Origin: Flammeovirga agarivorans
Lineage (GTDB): Bacteria > Bacteroidota > Bacteroidia > Cytophagales > Flammeovirgaceae
DNA: 64,000 bases
Direction of reading: 5' to 3'
Assembly: GCF_012641475.1 (NCBI RefSeq)
Contig: NZ_JABAIL010000003.1
Span: forward strand, 248,001 to 312,000
Shown: one piece after another, positions 9,630-17,535 of the stretch
Position numbering within the stretch: position 1 is the stretch's first letter
Layout: every line of letters begins with the position of its first letter
Translations under genes and position numbers: made by a program
Notes under the pieces: generated by a model
The model's database searches: none
Told to the model about the DNA's origin: nothing
What the model saw: only the letters and a program-made list of their open reading frames with translations

Positions 9630-10398
9630 CGATGGCTTCTTTAGTTAACACATCAATATTTTCTATTCTGGTGTTCAAAAATTCCTTGTACACCGCTCTC
9701 CTTTCTTCAGGAGTGGCATCAATAGAAGCCTCCGACAACCAATCATCAGGCAGCAAATTTACAATTCCTTCTATAATATCGGGAGTTAATTTTTCTTTGA
9801 TTATAGATTTTGCATCTTCTAACCTAGCTGCCTTAGCTAATAAAACATGGTCTTTGATCATTGGAAACTTTCGCTGAGCATGGTCTTTCCATCCTTCCCA
9901 TGAGTGATGGAAATATAAACTAGCACCATGATCAATAACCCACAGAGCTTTGTTCCAATTCAATAAATTTGTATTCCGGTGTGTTCTGTCAATGTTTGTG
10001 ATAATACTATCCAATAACACCACTTTAGATGCCGCCAAAGGATCAGCAATAGATACTAGAGGATCATAAGTAATTGCTCCGCTTAAGTAACTCATACCTA
10101 AGTTGAGCCCTTCAGAAAACTTTAATAAGTCTTGAATTTCCTCGTCCCCTTCCGATTTACTAAAAGTATCTACTAAATGTATAAAGACTAACTCCGGCAT
10201 GTTTAAGTCCAACTGTCTAGCCATCTCTCCACCCAACAATTCAGCAATTAATGCTTTGACACCTTGGCCAGCTCCTCTGAACTTAATGACATAGTCGAAA
10301 CCGTCATCACATTCTACAATAGCAGGTAATGACCCTCCTTCTCTAAGAGGAGTTACATACCTTGTCATATTTACAGTTCTGATCTCTCTGTTGTACAT
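9616..10398 (-). CDS. HipA-family serine/threonine kinase
   Basis: A 260-residue protein with the C-terminal HipA-type kinase layout. A Gly-rich start (LREGGSLPAIV) is followed by an ATP-binding lysine in DYVIKFRG, the catalytic loop SIITNIDRTHRNTNLL and the metal-binding segment LWVIDHGASL. It is shorter than E. coli HipA (about 440) and lacks the N-terminal HipA_N-type region. No hipB-like antitoxin is next to it; the only partner is the overlapping DUF3037 gene. The substrate is unknown, and glutamyl-tRNA synthetase should not be assumed. Confidence 0.82.
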   Translation of the reverse strand: MYNREIRTVNMTRYVTPLREGGSLPAIVECDDGFDYVIKFRGAGQGVKALIAELLGGEMARQLDLNMPELVFIHLVDTFSKSEGDEEIQDLLKFSEGLNLGMSYLSGAITYDPLVSIADPLAASKVVLLDSIITNIDRTHRNTNLLNWNKALWVIDHGASLYFHHSWEGWKDHAQRKFPMIKDHVLLAKAARLEDAKSIIKEKLTPDIIEGIVNLLPDDWLSEASIDATPEERRAVYKEFLNTRIENIDVLTKEAIDARG

Positions 10399-10515
10399 AT
10401 TTATCTATCAAAAATTTCACTCATACGATATACTTTCATGAGTGTTATTCAAAATAAATATTTCATCACAAACATTTAGGAGATACAGAATATTTTTTCG
10501 AAAAATTACCAAAAG

Positions 10516-10758
10516 TTACATTGAAGATAGGATACCTCTAATTACACTGTAACAGCATAATCCAACAACAACGCATGTAGCTAAAAGTAATATCACAAGG
10601 GTAAACCAATAGGCAAAAGTATCTGATAGCAATTTTTCACCTTGGTCATATATGTTCATCAGTTTATCCGCAAAAAATAACAATCCACAATACACTATAC
10701 TCGAAGTGTAATAGTCTAGTCTTTTCATCTTATCGTATATTAAAAAATCTCTTATCAA
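10516..10758 (-). CDS. Small two-helix membrane protein, unknown
   Basis: An 80-residue ORF with two hydrophobic helices, roughly residues 19-36 and 49-75 (WFTLVILLLATCVVVGLCCYSVI). A second in-frame ATG at 10728 (MKRLDYY) is an equally good start. No family recognised. The intergenic space on both sides and the membrane-protein pattern argue for a real gene, but support is limited. Confidence 0.45.
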   Translation of the reverse strand: MIRDFLIYDKMKRLDYYTSSIVYCGLLFFADKLMNIYDQGEKLLSDTFAYWFTLVILLLATCVVVGLCCYSVIRGILSSM

Positions 10759-10809
10759 GAGGAATTGATTGATACATCAATTTACTGTTTTAATATACTT
10801 TACACAACC

Positions 10810-11352
10810 CTACTTTGAATCTTTTACGGTTTTTCTGGGCAGCTTGAACGCCAATTCTTGTTCGTTGGCTACAGTAACTCTAAAACCTGCATCTCTAATA
10901 AGATGTACCCAAATTTTTTGATCTATGTAACTTAGGTCAGCATATATTGTAGGGTAATCTGTTGTTAGCGGTTCAAAGTCTAATTTTAATTCAATATCTG
11001 GATAGATTTTATATCTCTCCGCGTCTTTCAGCTGTATTCTACCTTCGTATCTCTGTATTTTAAAACCATGTGTCTCAAAATACTCTACCATTCCTTTTCC
11101 AGAAATTTGAATTAATAGCGGTTGAGTTGGAATATTGTTCATTACCATCTCGGCAATGATTTCTTGATATCTCTGATCTGACATGTCTCCCTTAACGTAA
11201 TTTCCATCACGCTTATTGGCATATCGAGCATCACCACTTTTCAACCATTTTACCGTTTCAGGCTTATTATGGTCTACATATCCTTTTTTAGAGGAAGAAC
11301 AGGAAGTAATACTTAGTGCTAGAATCAAAGAAAAGATACTACTACGTAACAT
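10810..11352 (-). CDS. Lipoprotein of unknown function
   Basis: A 180-residue protein with a lipobox (LALSITSCSSSKKG) after a short hydrophobic leader, so it is predicted to be lipid-anchored in the envelope. The mature part is mixed alpha/beta with no family I can name. It is well separated from its neighbours. Confidence 0.7.
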   Translation of the reverse strand: MLRSSIFSLILALSITSCSSSKKGYVDHNKPETVKWLKSGDARYANKRDGNYVKGDMSDQRYQEIIAEMVMNNIPTQPLLIQISGKGMVEYFETHGFKIQRYEGRIQLKDAERYKIYPDIELKLDFEPLTTDYPTIYADLSYIDQKIWVHLIRDAGFRVTVANEQELAFKLPRKTVKDSK

Positions 11353-11510
11353 GTTAATTTTTATTTAAATGAGATCTAATTATACGAGTTTGTTCGGGCT
11401 GCAACTATACATTTTATCAAATAATCTTAAAATTTAAGTTGACTTACCTGTTTTTTACTATTTAAACTAGTTGTTAAAGTTCATTCACAAATTTAATAAA
11501 ATAATTATTA

Positions 11511-11600
11511 TACTTTTGTGTTGGGTAAAGAATCATAGATATTAAGTATCTATAAAACATTGACTCCCCTTCACTGCTTTGCAATGAAGGGGTTTTTTTG
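11511..11600 (+). ncRNA. Candidate orphan small RNA
   Basis: Within the 453-bp space between genes there is a good -7 box TACTTTTG (11511-11518). About 6 nt later a roughly 77-nt stretch begins. It contains one hairpin (ATAGATA/TATCTAT near 11535-11553) and ends in a strong terminator (CCCCTTCA/TGAAGGGG, 11566-11592, then seven T). No coding gene on this strand lies upstream to use that terminator. A convincing -33 element is not visible. Confidence 0.5.
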
Positions 11601-11805
11601 TTAATAGACAAATCTTTTAGACCTATCTTACCTTATTATTTCCTAAAAAACAGCCGGATTACCTTCCTTATTATCAATACCATAGAAAATCATACATCCT
11701 TTTTCTAATCATTTTTCTCCTTATCGCGATCAAATAAGTTTTTTGAACATCATTGGTGACATTACACCTCTTAGGATATTAGTAAGTGAGAGACAAAAAA
11801 ATACT

Positions 11806-12390
11806 ATGAAAAAGATTATAATAATTTCGCTTCTACTGTTCAGTTCATTCATCGCACAAGCTCAACTTGTTATTGTTGTTCAAGCTGTTGCCTCATCAAT
11901 AAAAGCTCCCAATCAATTGGATAACGTTACATTTTATGTGGATGGTGATTCCGTTGTTGTTCCCGTTACCAAATTAAAGAAACAAAAAGTGGCCGATTAT
12001 GACAGTATTAAAGTATCGACTTTAATGGCTGCAGATAAAGTGCATAAAGTATATGGTGATAGTGTTGCTATGTCGGAAGTTCCCGAAGACGCTTTATTTT
12101 ATGAAAACACCAAAAGATATAGAAAAGCAAGAATGTCGACACTGTTCGCGGCTTCTTCATGGACACTGACGCTTTTAAACCCTTATTTTCTGATTGTAGC
12201 CCCACTACCTACTATTCAAGCACTAAAAAGAGATAAGACCGTCGACAAAGCGTATGTTATGAGCGGAAAAGAGTGGCGAGAACACCGTGGTGAATATAAG
12301 GCTTATCGCAAACAGTTTAACAAGAAGAATATGAAAGATAGAGAAGAAGAAGAAACCTCTTTTAGTGAAGAAGCTATCGTAAAAAAATAA
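11806..12390 (+). CDS. Secreted or envelope protein, unknown
   Basis: The start is placed at the ATG at 11806, where a classic signal peptide begins (MKKIIIISLLLFSSFIAQA), rather than at a TTG 63 bp upstream. The mature protein (about 175 residues) has a central hydrophobic stretch (LLNPYFLIVAPLPTIQAL) that may be a membrane or membrane-associated helix, followed by a highly charged C-terminus. No family recognised. A terminator follows 10 bp after the stop. Confidence 0.65.
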   Translation: MKKIIIISLLLFSSFIAQAQLVIVVQAVASSIKAPNQLDNVTFYVDGDSVVVPVTKLKKQKVADYDSIKVSTLMAADKVHKVYGDSVAMSEVPEDALFYENTKRYRKARMSTLFAASSWTLTLLNPYFLIVAPLPTIQALKRDKTVDKAYVMSGKEWREHRGEYKAYRKQFNKKNMKDREEEETSFSEEAIVKK

Positions 12391-12400
12391 ATCATTTTCT

Positions 12401-12428
12401 GAGACCTAAATAACGGGTCTCTTTTTTT
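12401..12428 (+). terminator. Rho-independent terminator
   Basis: GAGACC/GGTCTC stem with a 9-nt loop followed by seven T, just after the gene ending at 12390. Confidence 0.85.
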
Positions 12429-12483
12429 ATACTATTGATTTTCTTCGTTATTATCACTTATTGATAATTTATTAAACATTAAA

Positions 12484-12516
12484 TGTTTATATTTTTATCA
12501 TTTATATTTACCTTTG
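12484..12516 (+). promoter_or_regulatory. Bacteroidota-type promoter for the UmuD-like gene
   Basis: The -7 box TACCTTTG (12509-12516) matches TAnnTTTG. GTTT about 20 bp upstream is a plausible -33. The predicted start lies about 60 nt before the ATG at 12586. The 5' leader has no obvious SOS box. Confidence 0.55.
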
Positions 12517-12585
12517 TAGTATGATTGGTTCCCCTAGACAAATGCTACTTTAATTAATTATGGTCTAATACAATCGTAAATTAAG

Positions 12586-13005
12586 ATGAGTGAATTTGAT
12601 ATCTCCTCTCCTGAGGAATTTGACAACTTGAATGAAGAAGAAAAAAAGAGGTTTAAAGAAGAACATTTTCAAGCAAGTGGTTTTCCATCACCTGCTCAAG
12701 AATATGCTAAGGATGATGTGTCTGCCGATGACATAATCAACAGAGGATACAATACTTTCTTCTGTAGAATGCAGCGTACCGTTCCTGAATGGCGTTTCCA
12801 GAAAGGAGACTTTATTGTCGTTTCTAAAGGAACAGATATTCGCATCCATGAATTTTTTATAGGATGGTATAATAATGAGTTTAGAGTACTTCGAATGGGA
12901 AAAAATGGGTTCTGGACTTCTCCCCATACTTTTTCCAAAAGTCAGGTACAAGTATGGGGAAAAGTGACCCATGCTATTGTGTCTTATCAGCAAAAGCACT
13001 TGTAG
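12586..13005 (+). CDS. UmuD-like protein lacking the Ser-Lys catalytic dyad
   Basis: A 139-residue protein, the same length as E. coli UmuD. The UmuD cleavage-region signature is kept as SGFPSPAQEY (residues 31-40), and the C-terminal fold signature as VQVWGKVTHAI (121-131). From memory the middle aligns without gaps to UmuD. The catalytic serine region GDSM becomes Arg-Thr-Val (Thr65 at the Ser60 position), and the lysine of EFTVKKL becomes Leu102 (EFRVLRM). It should therefore not self-cleave. No umuC lies beside it. It may be a dimerising regulator of a translesion polymerase encoded elsewhere (inference). Confidence 0.78.
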   Translation: MSEFDISSPEEFDNLNEEEKKRFKEEHFQASGFPSPAQEYAKDDVSADDIINRGYNTFFCRMQRTVPEWRFQKGDFIVVSKGTDIRIHEFFIGWYNNEFRVLRMGKNGFWTSPHTFSKSQVQVWGKVTHAIVSYQQKHL

Positions 13006-13074
13006 TTGATTAGGCCTTATTACCCTTAACGATTAAACCAAACCACCGAAGTAATTAGTAAAATGTAAGTACCA

Positions 13075-13581
13075 TTATGATTTTTTTCCAAGGAAAACAT
13101 TCACACCTTTAGGTTGAGGATTTCCAGAAATACGTCTCCAACTTACTACTTGCCCCACATGAGTAAGAGCATCTGCAATCTGTCCGTTCAGTAAATACCA
13201 AAATGGAAAGCTCTGAGATGCTCCCATATAATTATAATTTTCTAGCTCTTCATCAGGCATTACTTTTAGCCTATCACTTAAGTCTTTGTATAAATATAAA
13301 GTTTCTGCTCTAAATTCTTCGTAAGTAGATAAATCTGTTTTCTTTTTCATATGTCCACCTAAAACATTGTTGGCAGCAAAAGCGAGGTGATAAATATGAC
13401 CTAACAGTTCGAGCATATTGCGACTATCTTTTTCTGGTCTAAAGTCTATTTCCTTTTCTGTGAGTCCATCTGTTGCCCAATAATAACGGAAGCCTAAACC
13501 GTCTATCATTCTAGCGATAACATGGGTACTGCTGATTTCTTTTGGTAAGGGTGGAATTGATGAATATGGTAATTCAGACAT
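13075..13581 (-). CDS. DinB/YfiT-like four-helix metal-binding protein
   Basis: A 168-residue DinB-superfamily protein, with histidine ligands visible in LLGHIYHLAFAAN and DALTHVGQVVSW. These proteins bind a divalent metal and include thiol transferases and hydrolases, and many have no known substrate. The name DinB here has nothing to do with DNA polymerase IV. It lies convergent to the UmuD-like gene and is monocistronic. Confidence 0.8.
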   Translation of the reverse strand: MSELPYSSIPPLPKEISSTHVIARMIDGLGFRYYWATDGLTEKEIDFRPEKDSRNMLELLGHIYHLAFAANNVLGGHMKKKTDLSTYEEFRAETLYLYKDLSDRLKVMPDEELENYNYMGASQSFPFWYLLNGQIADALTHVGQVVSWRRISGNPQPKGVNVFLGKKS

Positions 13582-13857
13582 TCTAAAAATTGATTAATGG
13601 TGAAGTGCTGAAGATACTAAAAAGCCATTGATTTCATGTAGGTAACCAAATCTTTTATCCTGTTTAAAAAATATCTTTCTTGCTACACAAATTACATAAG
13701 CCATTAATTGTCAATTTTTTAACATCAAAAAATATGAAATTGTATAAATTACAATTAATTTAGTAGAATATGCAGCAAGGAAAAAGATGGCTTGACTGCG
13801 GCACCTAATAATTAATCTCATCTTCTCATTACCATATAAAATTAACCCAAAACTGAT

Positions 13858-14115
13858 ATGGAAATCACGATTAACCAAAAGAATTATATCTTGTTATTCG
13901 ATACACAGCAAGACCTTAATGCAAGCAGACAATATCTAGCTTCCACAACAGGTAATATCTGTTCTAGATTGAGTAGTTTCAAGTATGATATTGGTGAAGC
14001 GCTTCCTGAGGGAGGTAAAATAGAGCACATTATCACTTATCAAGAAATGAACGATCAGGTTGCTCCTTTGTTAGAATCATCAAAAAGAAAACGAAGAAAG
14101 AAATCTGACGCCTAG
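13858..14115 (+). CDS. Small basic-tailed protein, unknown
   Basis: An 85-residue soluble protein opening MEITINQKNYILLFDTQQD and ending in a lysine/arginine-rich tail (SSKRKRRKKSDA) that could contact nucleic acid or ribosomes. No family recognised. It is followed after about 70 bp by a good terminator, which supports an independent transcript. Confidence 0.55.
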   Translation: MEITINQKNYILLFDTQQDLNASRQYLASTTGNICSRLSSFKYDIGEALPEGGKIEHIITYQEMNDQVAPLLESSKRKRRKKSDA

Positions 14116-14185
14116 TATTTGTTAAAGGTAGCGAGCTACCTAAAAGCATTTACATCAATGAAATCGTTAAATCGATCATCCAAAT

Positions 14186-14222
14186 AAAAACATTCCGAAA
14201 GCATTTTTGGGATGTTTTTTTT
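14186..14222 (+). terminator. Rho-independent terminator
   Basis: ACATTCC/GGGATGT stem (one G-T pair), 12-nt loop, then eight T. It closes the 13858-14115 transcript. Confidence 0.8.
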
Positions 14223-14321
14223 GAGTTCAAGAAAAAAAGAGATAAATTATTAAAGCATTGAGAAAAATGCACCCAAAGAAAAAATACCCAATTAACTACA
14301 CTTCTACTGAAGTTTATATCA

Positions 14322-14768
14322 ATGAGATTATTAATAACCTTACTACTGCTGATTATTAACTATAGTGCCTTTGCACAAATTGGTCCCTTCAATCATGAAA
14401 TCAAAAACATAAATATCAAAGATTTATCGTCCAATAAATTAATGAAAATTGAGGATGATACGTTTGCTGGTGATAAAGCCATAAAAGTGCTTGAACCATA
14501 TATGGGGTATAATCAGGAAGGAAAAGTATCTTATTTTTATAATTATACTACCGGAGAGATTGAACTGTATTTAAAGAATGAAATCTCTAGCTTAGTGATT
14601 TATGATTATGAGATTACAAGAGAAATATGTAATATCTATTTTATCATCGATAGTAAGATCAAGTTACATGCAAGCTACAACAAAAGTGATGGTAAAACTA
14701 TAGACATTGTTTCTTATCAAAAAGACCGGAGATCAGGTGAATGGGTAAAGGTCATTACAGAAGAATAA
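14322..14768 (+). CDS. Small secreted protein, unknown
   Basis: A 148-residue protein with a clear signal peptide (MRLLITLLLLIINYSAFAQ). The mature domain is beta-rich and tyrosine-rich. No family recognised. It lies 71 bp before the FemAB-like gene on the same strand with no terminator between, so the two may be cotranscribed. Confidence 0.6.
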   Translation: MRLLITLLLLIINYSAFAQIGPFNHEIKNINIKDLSSNKLMKIEDDTFAGDKAIKVLEPYMGYNQEGKVSYFYNYTTGEIELYLKNEISSLVIYDYEITREICNIYFIIDSKIKLHASYNKSDGKTIDIVSYQKDRRSGEWVKVITEE

Positions 14769-14839
14769 AATTACTTACAATAGATAGATAAGCTCTTGGA
14801 GGAAAGTGTATATTTACACCAGAATTCAAGAGTTTTTGT

Positions 14840-15805
14840 ATGTTACTAAAAAGAAGAGATGAAATCAATGTAGAGCAATGGGATGAGTGTATTGAGCAGT
14901 CGTCGCAGTCTACTATTTTCGCTTTTTCATGGTACTTGGATATTACAACAGAAGATTGGTGGGCAGTTATCGTCGAAGAAAAGGGTAAATATGTATGGGT
15001 GATGCCCTTTCCCATAAAAAAGAAGCTCAATTACTATTATATTCAGATGCCTGTCTACTGTCCTGAATTAGGATATTTCTCTACTGTTGCTTCTTCAGAA
15101 CAGCTTTTTTCAAATGCACTTCAACTGATACAACAAGAAGTACGGTACTGCATCAGTTATATTGGCAATCAGCACAACAACTTTGGAAATTCTGTTTTCT
15201 ATGAAGATGTAACTATAGACCTTAATAAGAGCTGGGAGGAAATATATGCTCAGTTTAGTAAGGATAAAAAGACGAATTATAAAAGGGCAAAGAAGTACCA
15301 TCAAAATATGTATTCTTCTGATGATCCTACAGCATTGGTACAGCTATTTATCAAACATACCATACCAAGAATTGGAGATGTAAATATCAAAGATGCTGAA
15401 ACTATCATTCCTCAATTAATCGCAACAAGTATTGAGAAAGGAAAAGGAGAATTGTATTATACTAGATATGAGGATAAAGAAGATGCTGCAGCATTCTTCT
15501 TTAGACATCAAAATAAATTACATTACTTTCTCAATAGTGCCGATGAGCAACAAAGAAAACGTAATGGAAGAATGTATATTCTCTCCAAGATTATGGAAGA
15601 CAATAGTGATAAGCCACTTACCTTTCATTTCGGTGCCTATATCAAAGAGAATAGTCTAGATGATTACAGTATGAATGTCCGACCGTATTTTGAAGGTTTT
15701 GGTGTAAAAAAGATAACGTTTCCAGCTTTAGAATGGAATCATTTACCGATACATATTAATGCGATTCATCAACTAAAGAAAGCCATTTATAAGATCCTTT
15801 ATTAG
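14840..15805 (+). CDS. FemAB/GNAT-like acyltransferase
   Basis: A 321-residue protein with the double-GNAT outline of the FemAB/BioF2-like acetyltransferases. An N-terminal half (QSTIFAFSWYLDITTEDWWAVIVEEKGKYVWVMPFPI) is followed by the basic FSKDKKTNYKRAKKYH segment and a C-terminal half (GELYYTRYEDKEDAAAFFFRHQNKLHYFLNSADEQQRKRNGRMYIL). Relatives transfer aminoacyl or acetyl groups to cell-wall or polysaccharide precursors. The substrate here is unknown. Confidence 0.68.
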   Translation: MLLKRRDEINVEQWDECIEQSSQSTIFAFSWYLDITTEDWWAVIVEEKGKYVWVMPFPIKKKLNYYYIQMPVYCPELGYFSTVASSEQLFSNALQLIQQEVRYCISYIGNQHNNFGNSVFYEDVTIDLNKSWEEIYAQFSKDKKTNYKRAKKYHQNMYSSDDPTALVQLFIKHTIPRIGDVNIKDAETIIPQLIATSIEKGKGELYYTRYEDKEDAAAFFFRHQNKLHYFLNSADEQQRKRNGRMYILSKIMEDNSDKPLTFHFGAYIKENSLDDYSMNVRPYFEGFGVKKITFPALEWNHLPIHINAIHQLKKAIYKILY

Positions 15806-15830
15806 CGTCATCTGTGAGCTCTAGAAATAC

Positions 15831-15940
15831 AAAAAGAGAACCCAAATTGAGTTCTCCTTTCTATCAATATACCTAATTAAATACTATCTTATTATTCTCT
15901 AACTTCATCTTATTATAACATGAAGTAAAAAATGTCACCC
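15831..15940 (-). ncRNA. Structured 3' RNA element, copy A (GGTGACA / ATTAGGTA / terminator)
   Basis: Read on the minus strand: GGTGACATTTTTT, a 7-bp hairpin (ACTTCAT/ATGAAGT), a spacer, AATTAGGTA, and then a terminator hairpin GAGAAC/GTTCTC followed by T5. It lies about 70 nt after the stop of the DUF4345 gene at 16008. The same layout recurs at 16504-16616, so this is either a 3' UTR element or a 3'-derived small RNA. Its terminator also sits downstream of the convergent FemAB-like gene and may act for both strands. Confidence 0.6.
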
Positions 15941-16007
15941 CTTCTTCCCATTATTTTTTGAAAAAAATAATTTATCCCAAAATACATCCAAGAAGAGTAG
16001 TTATCCG

Positions 16008-16412
16008 CTAGCTAAAAAGGATACTGATTAAGGATATAACATTAAGCACTCCAAATAATAATTCGGCCATAGTTCCTTGAATAATCTGTGTATTGGGTTT
16101 ACCATCTAAGCCAATACTTAAGAGTCGACCTGTGGCAAAGCCTAAATACAAAACAATAGCAACCATAATAGATGACAGTTCTATTGATGAAACGAACACT
16201 CCTAAAAGTACAAACAAGCCTCCGATAACAGTTACAGCACCTCCACCTCTCATTTCATTAAAAATATCTTCTTCTCCTTCCAACTGTAGGTTAGGATTAT
16301 CGGAATAGGATTTTAGACAATACGATTTGATGGGATTAAACACTCTCATGATACCTCCAAAAATTAATAAAGCACCAGATAAAGAAAGAACTACAATTTT
16401 AAAAATTTCCAT
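16008..16412 (-). CDS. DUF4345-type membrane protein
   Basis: A 134-residue protein with four predicted transmembrane helices. It has the DUF4345 pattern: an N-terminal helix, then RGGGAVTVIGGLFVLLG, then YLGFATGRLLSIGLDGKPN. Function unknown. A -7-like box on the minus strand (complement of 16442-16449, TACTTTTG) lies about 30 bp before the ATG. The transcript probably ends at the terminator of the structured element at 15831-15940. Confidence 0.78.
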   Translation of the reverse strand: MEIFKIVVLSLSGALLIFGGIMRVFNPIKSYCLKSYSDNPNLQLEGEEDIFNEMRGGGAVTVIGGLFVLLGVFVSSIELSSIMVAIVLYLGFATGRLLSIGLDGKPNTQIIQGTMAELLFGVLNVISLISILFS

Positions 16413-16503
16413 TTCGTTTATGTTTTAAGTTTGTGATGAGACAAAAGTAGAAATGGCTTATGACAAGGGTATGTCAGGGGTATTTTCAAAAAAGTAAATA
16501 AAA

Positions 16504-16616
16504 TAAAAAAAGAACCCAAAATGAGTTCTTCTTTCAATATCTTATTTTCTACCTAATCAACTTAAACATATTATCTATCTACATTTACTAATACCGTAAA
16601 CAAAAAAATGTCACCA
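16504..16616 (-). ncRNA. Structured 3' RNA element, copy B
   Basis: Second copy of the element described at 15831-15940. On the minus strand it has GGTGACATTTTTTT, a short hairpin (TTTAC/GTAAA), a spacer, GATTAGGTA, and the terminator hairpin AGAACTCA/TGGGTTCT with a T-run. It begins within 20 nt of the stop of the gene at 16633. Stem sequences differ from copy A while positions are kept. Confidence 0.6.
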
Positions 16617-16632
16617 TGAAAAGGAAGAAAAT

Positions 16633-16950
16633 TTAAAGAGATACTGAAAATTTTTGTTGAGGCTTTAACACCTCTCCATAATATTTTTGCTGATGGCTTT
16701 GCTGTACTTTATCTACTAGATCCCAAGACCATTTTTTCCCAGACACTTCAGAAAGCTTTTTAGAAATGCCAAAAAATGTAGCACCACGGCCAACATTTAT
16801 CACATAGCTATTTACAACTACTTTATTTGTTTTTGGAACATGAGATAATAATGCTCTATTATCATTCTCTACATTATAAGCTACTGGTACTGCAGATGTT
16901 GTTAAACAAAATAATACTACTGTAAGAAAAGAAATCAATAAATTTTTCAT
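16633..16950 (-). CDS. Short secreted protein with a LysM-like domain
   Basis: A 105-residue protein with a signal peptide (MKNLLISFLTVVLFCLTTSA). The C-terminal half (VINVGRGATFFGISKKLSEVSGKK ... VLKPQQKFSV) follows the LysM layout 'G-x-T-x-x-x-I-s-k-k ... l-k-P-x-Q', suggesting peptidoglycan contact. The domain is divergent and the call is tentative. A -7 box TAAATTTG (complement of 17017-17024) lies about 67 bp upstream. Confidence 0.55.
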   Translation of the reverse strand: MKNLLISFLTVVLFCLTTSAVPVAYNVENDNRALLSHVPKTNKVVVNSYVINVGRGATFFGISKKLSEVSGKKWSWDLVDKVQQSHQQKYYGEVLKPQQKFSVSL

Positions 16951-17088
16951 AACTATTAAATATCTAAAAGATGATCATCACCTTGTGAATACAATTACTT
17001 TATTTTCTATATGTTACAAATTTAATCATTGATTATATTTTACACAAATTATTTGTTTATTTTTTTAACATGTAGGTTTATTTATCAA

Positions 17089-17535
17089 TTAAAGAGCTAA
17101 GTACATCTTCTGATGAATGATTCCTGTTTTTATTGAGGGGTATTTATTTCCTTCAGTGAGGAAACCATGTTTTGCATAAAAGTCTAAAGCTGTTTCTCTT
17201 GCACTTAATTCTATTCTCTCAATATCAAGTGATTTTGATTTAGCCATAAGCTGCAATAATATAGCTTGTCCAATACCCTTTCTTTGGTAATCTTCATGGA
17301 TCGCCATTTGAGATATCACAGCCGTATTTTCCACTTGATGAAGTCTGCCAGTTCCTAAAACTGTATTCTCAGAATTTAGACAAACAAGATGTAAACTTTC
17401 ATGTTCAAAAGCATCGTTGATCAGACTATCTGCCTCAGGCATATTTTTGAAGAAACAATCTATTCTAATATCTACCCCAGCTTGATAGAATACATCTGTA
17501 GTCTCTATATATTTAAATTGAAGTGATTCTTGCAT
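17089..17535 (-). CDS. GNAT family N-acetyltransferase
   Basis: A 148-residue GNAT enzyme with the acetyl-CoA pyrophosphate loop HEDYQRKGIGQAIL and the C-terminal LSARETALDFYAKHGFLTEGN strand/helix pair (ElaA/PhnO-like). It starts on the base after the nagZ stop codon, so it is the last gene of the NUDIX-basic protein-nagZ-GNAT operon. Substrate unknown; an amino sugar would fit the neighbour (inference). Confidence 0.85.
   Translation of the reverse strand: MQESLQFKYIETTDVFYQAGVDIRIDCFFKNMPEADSLINDAFEHESLHLVCLNSENTVLGTGRLHQVENTAVISQMAIHEDYQRKGIGQAILLQLMAKSKSLDIERIELSARETALDFYAKHGFLTEGNKYPSIKTGIIHQKMYLAL

Noticed and set aside
12688-12999. Two antisense ORFs inside the UmuD-like gene
   Set aside because: Shadow frames without family similarity; the sense frame has clear UmuD motifs.
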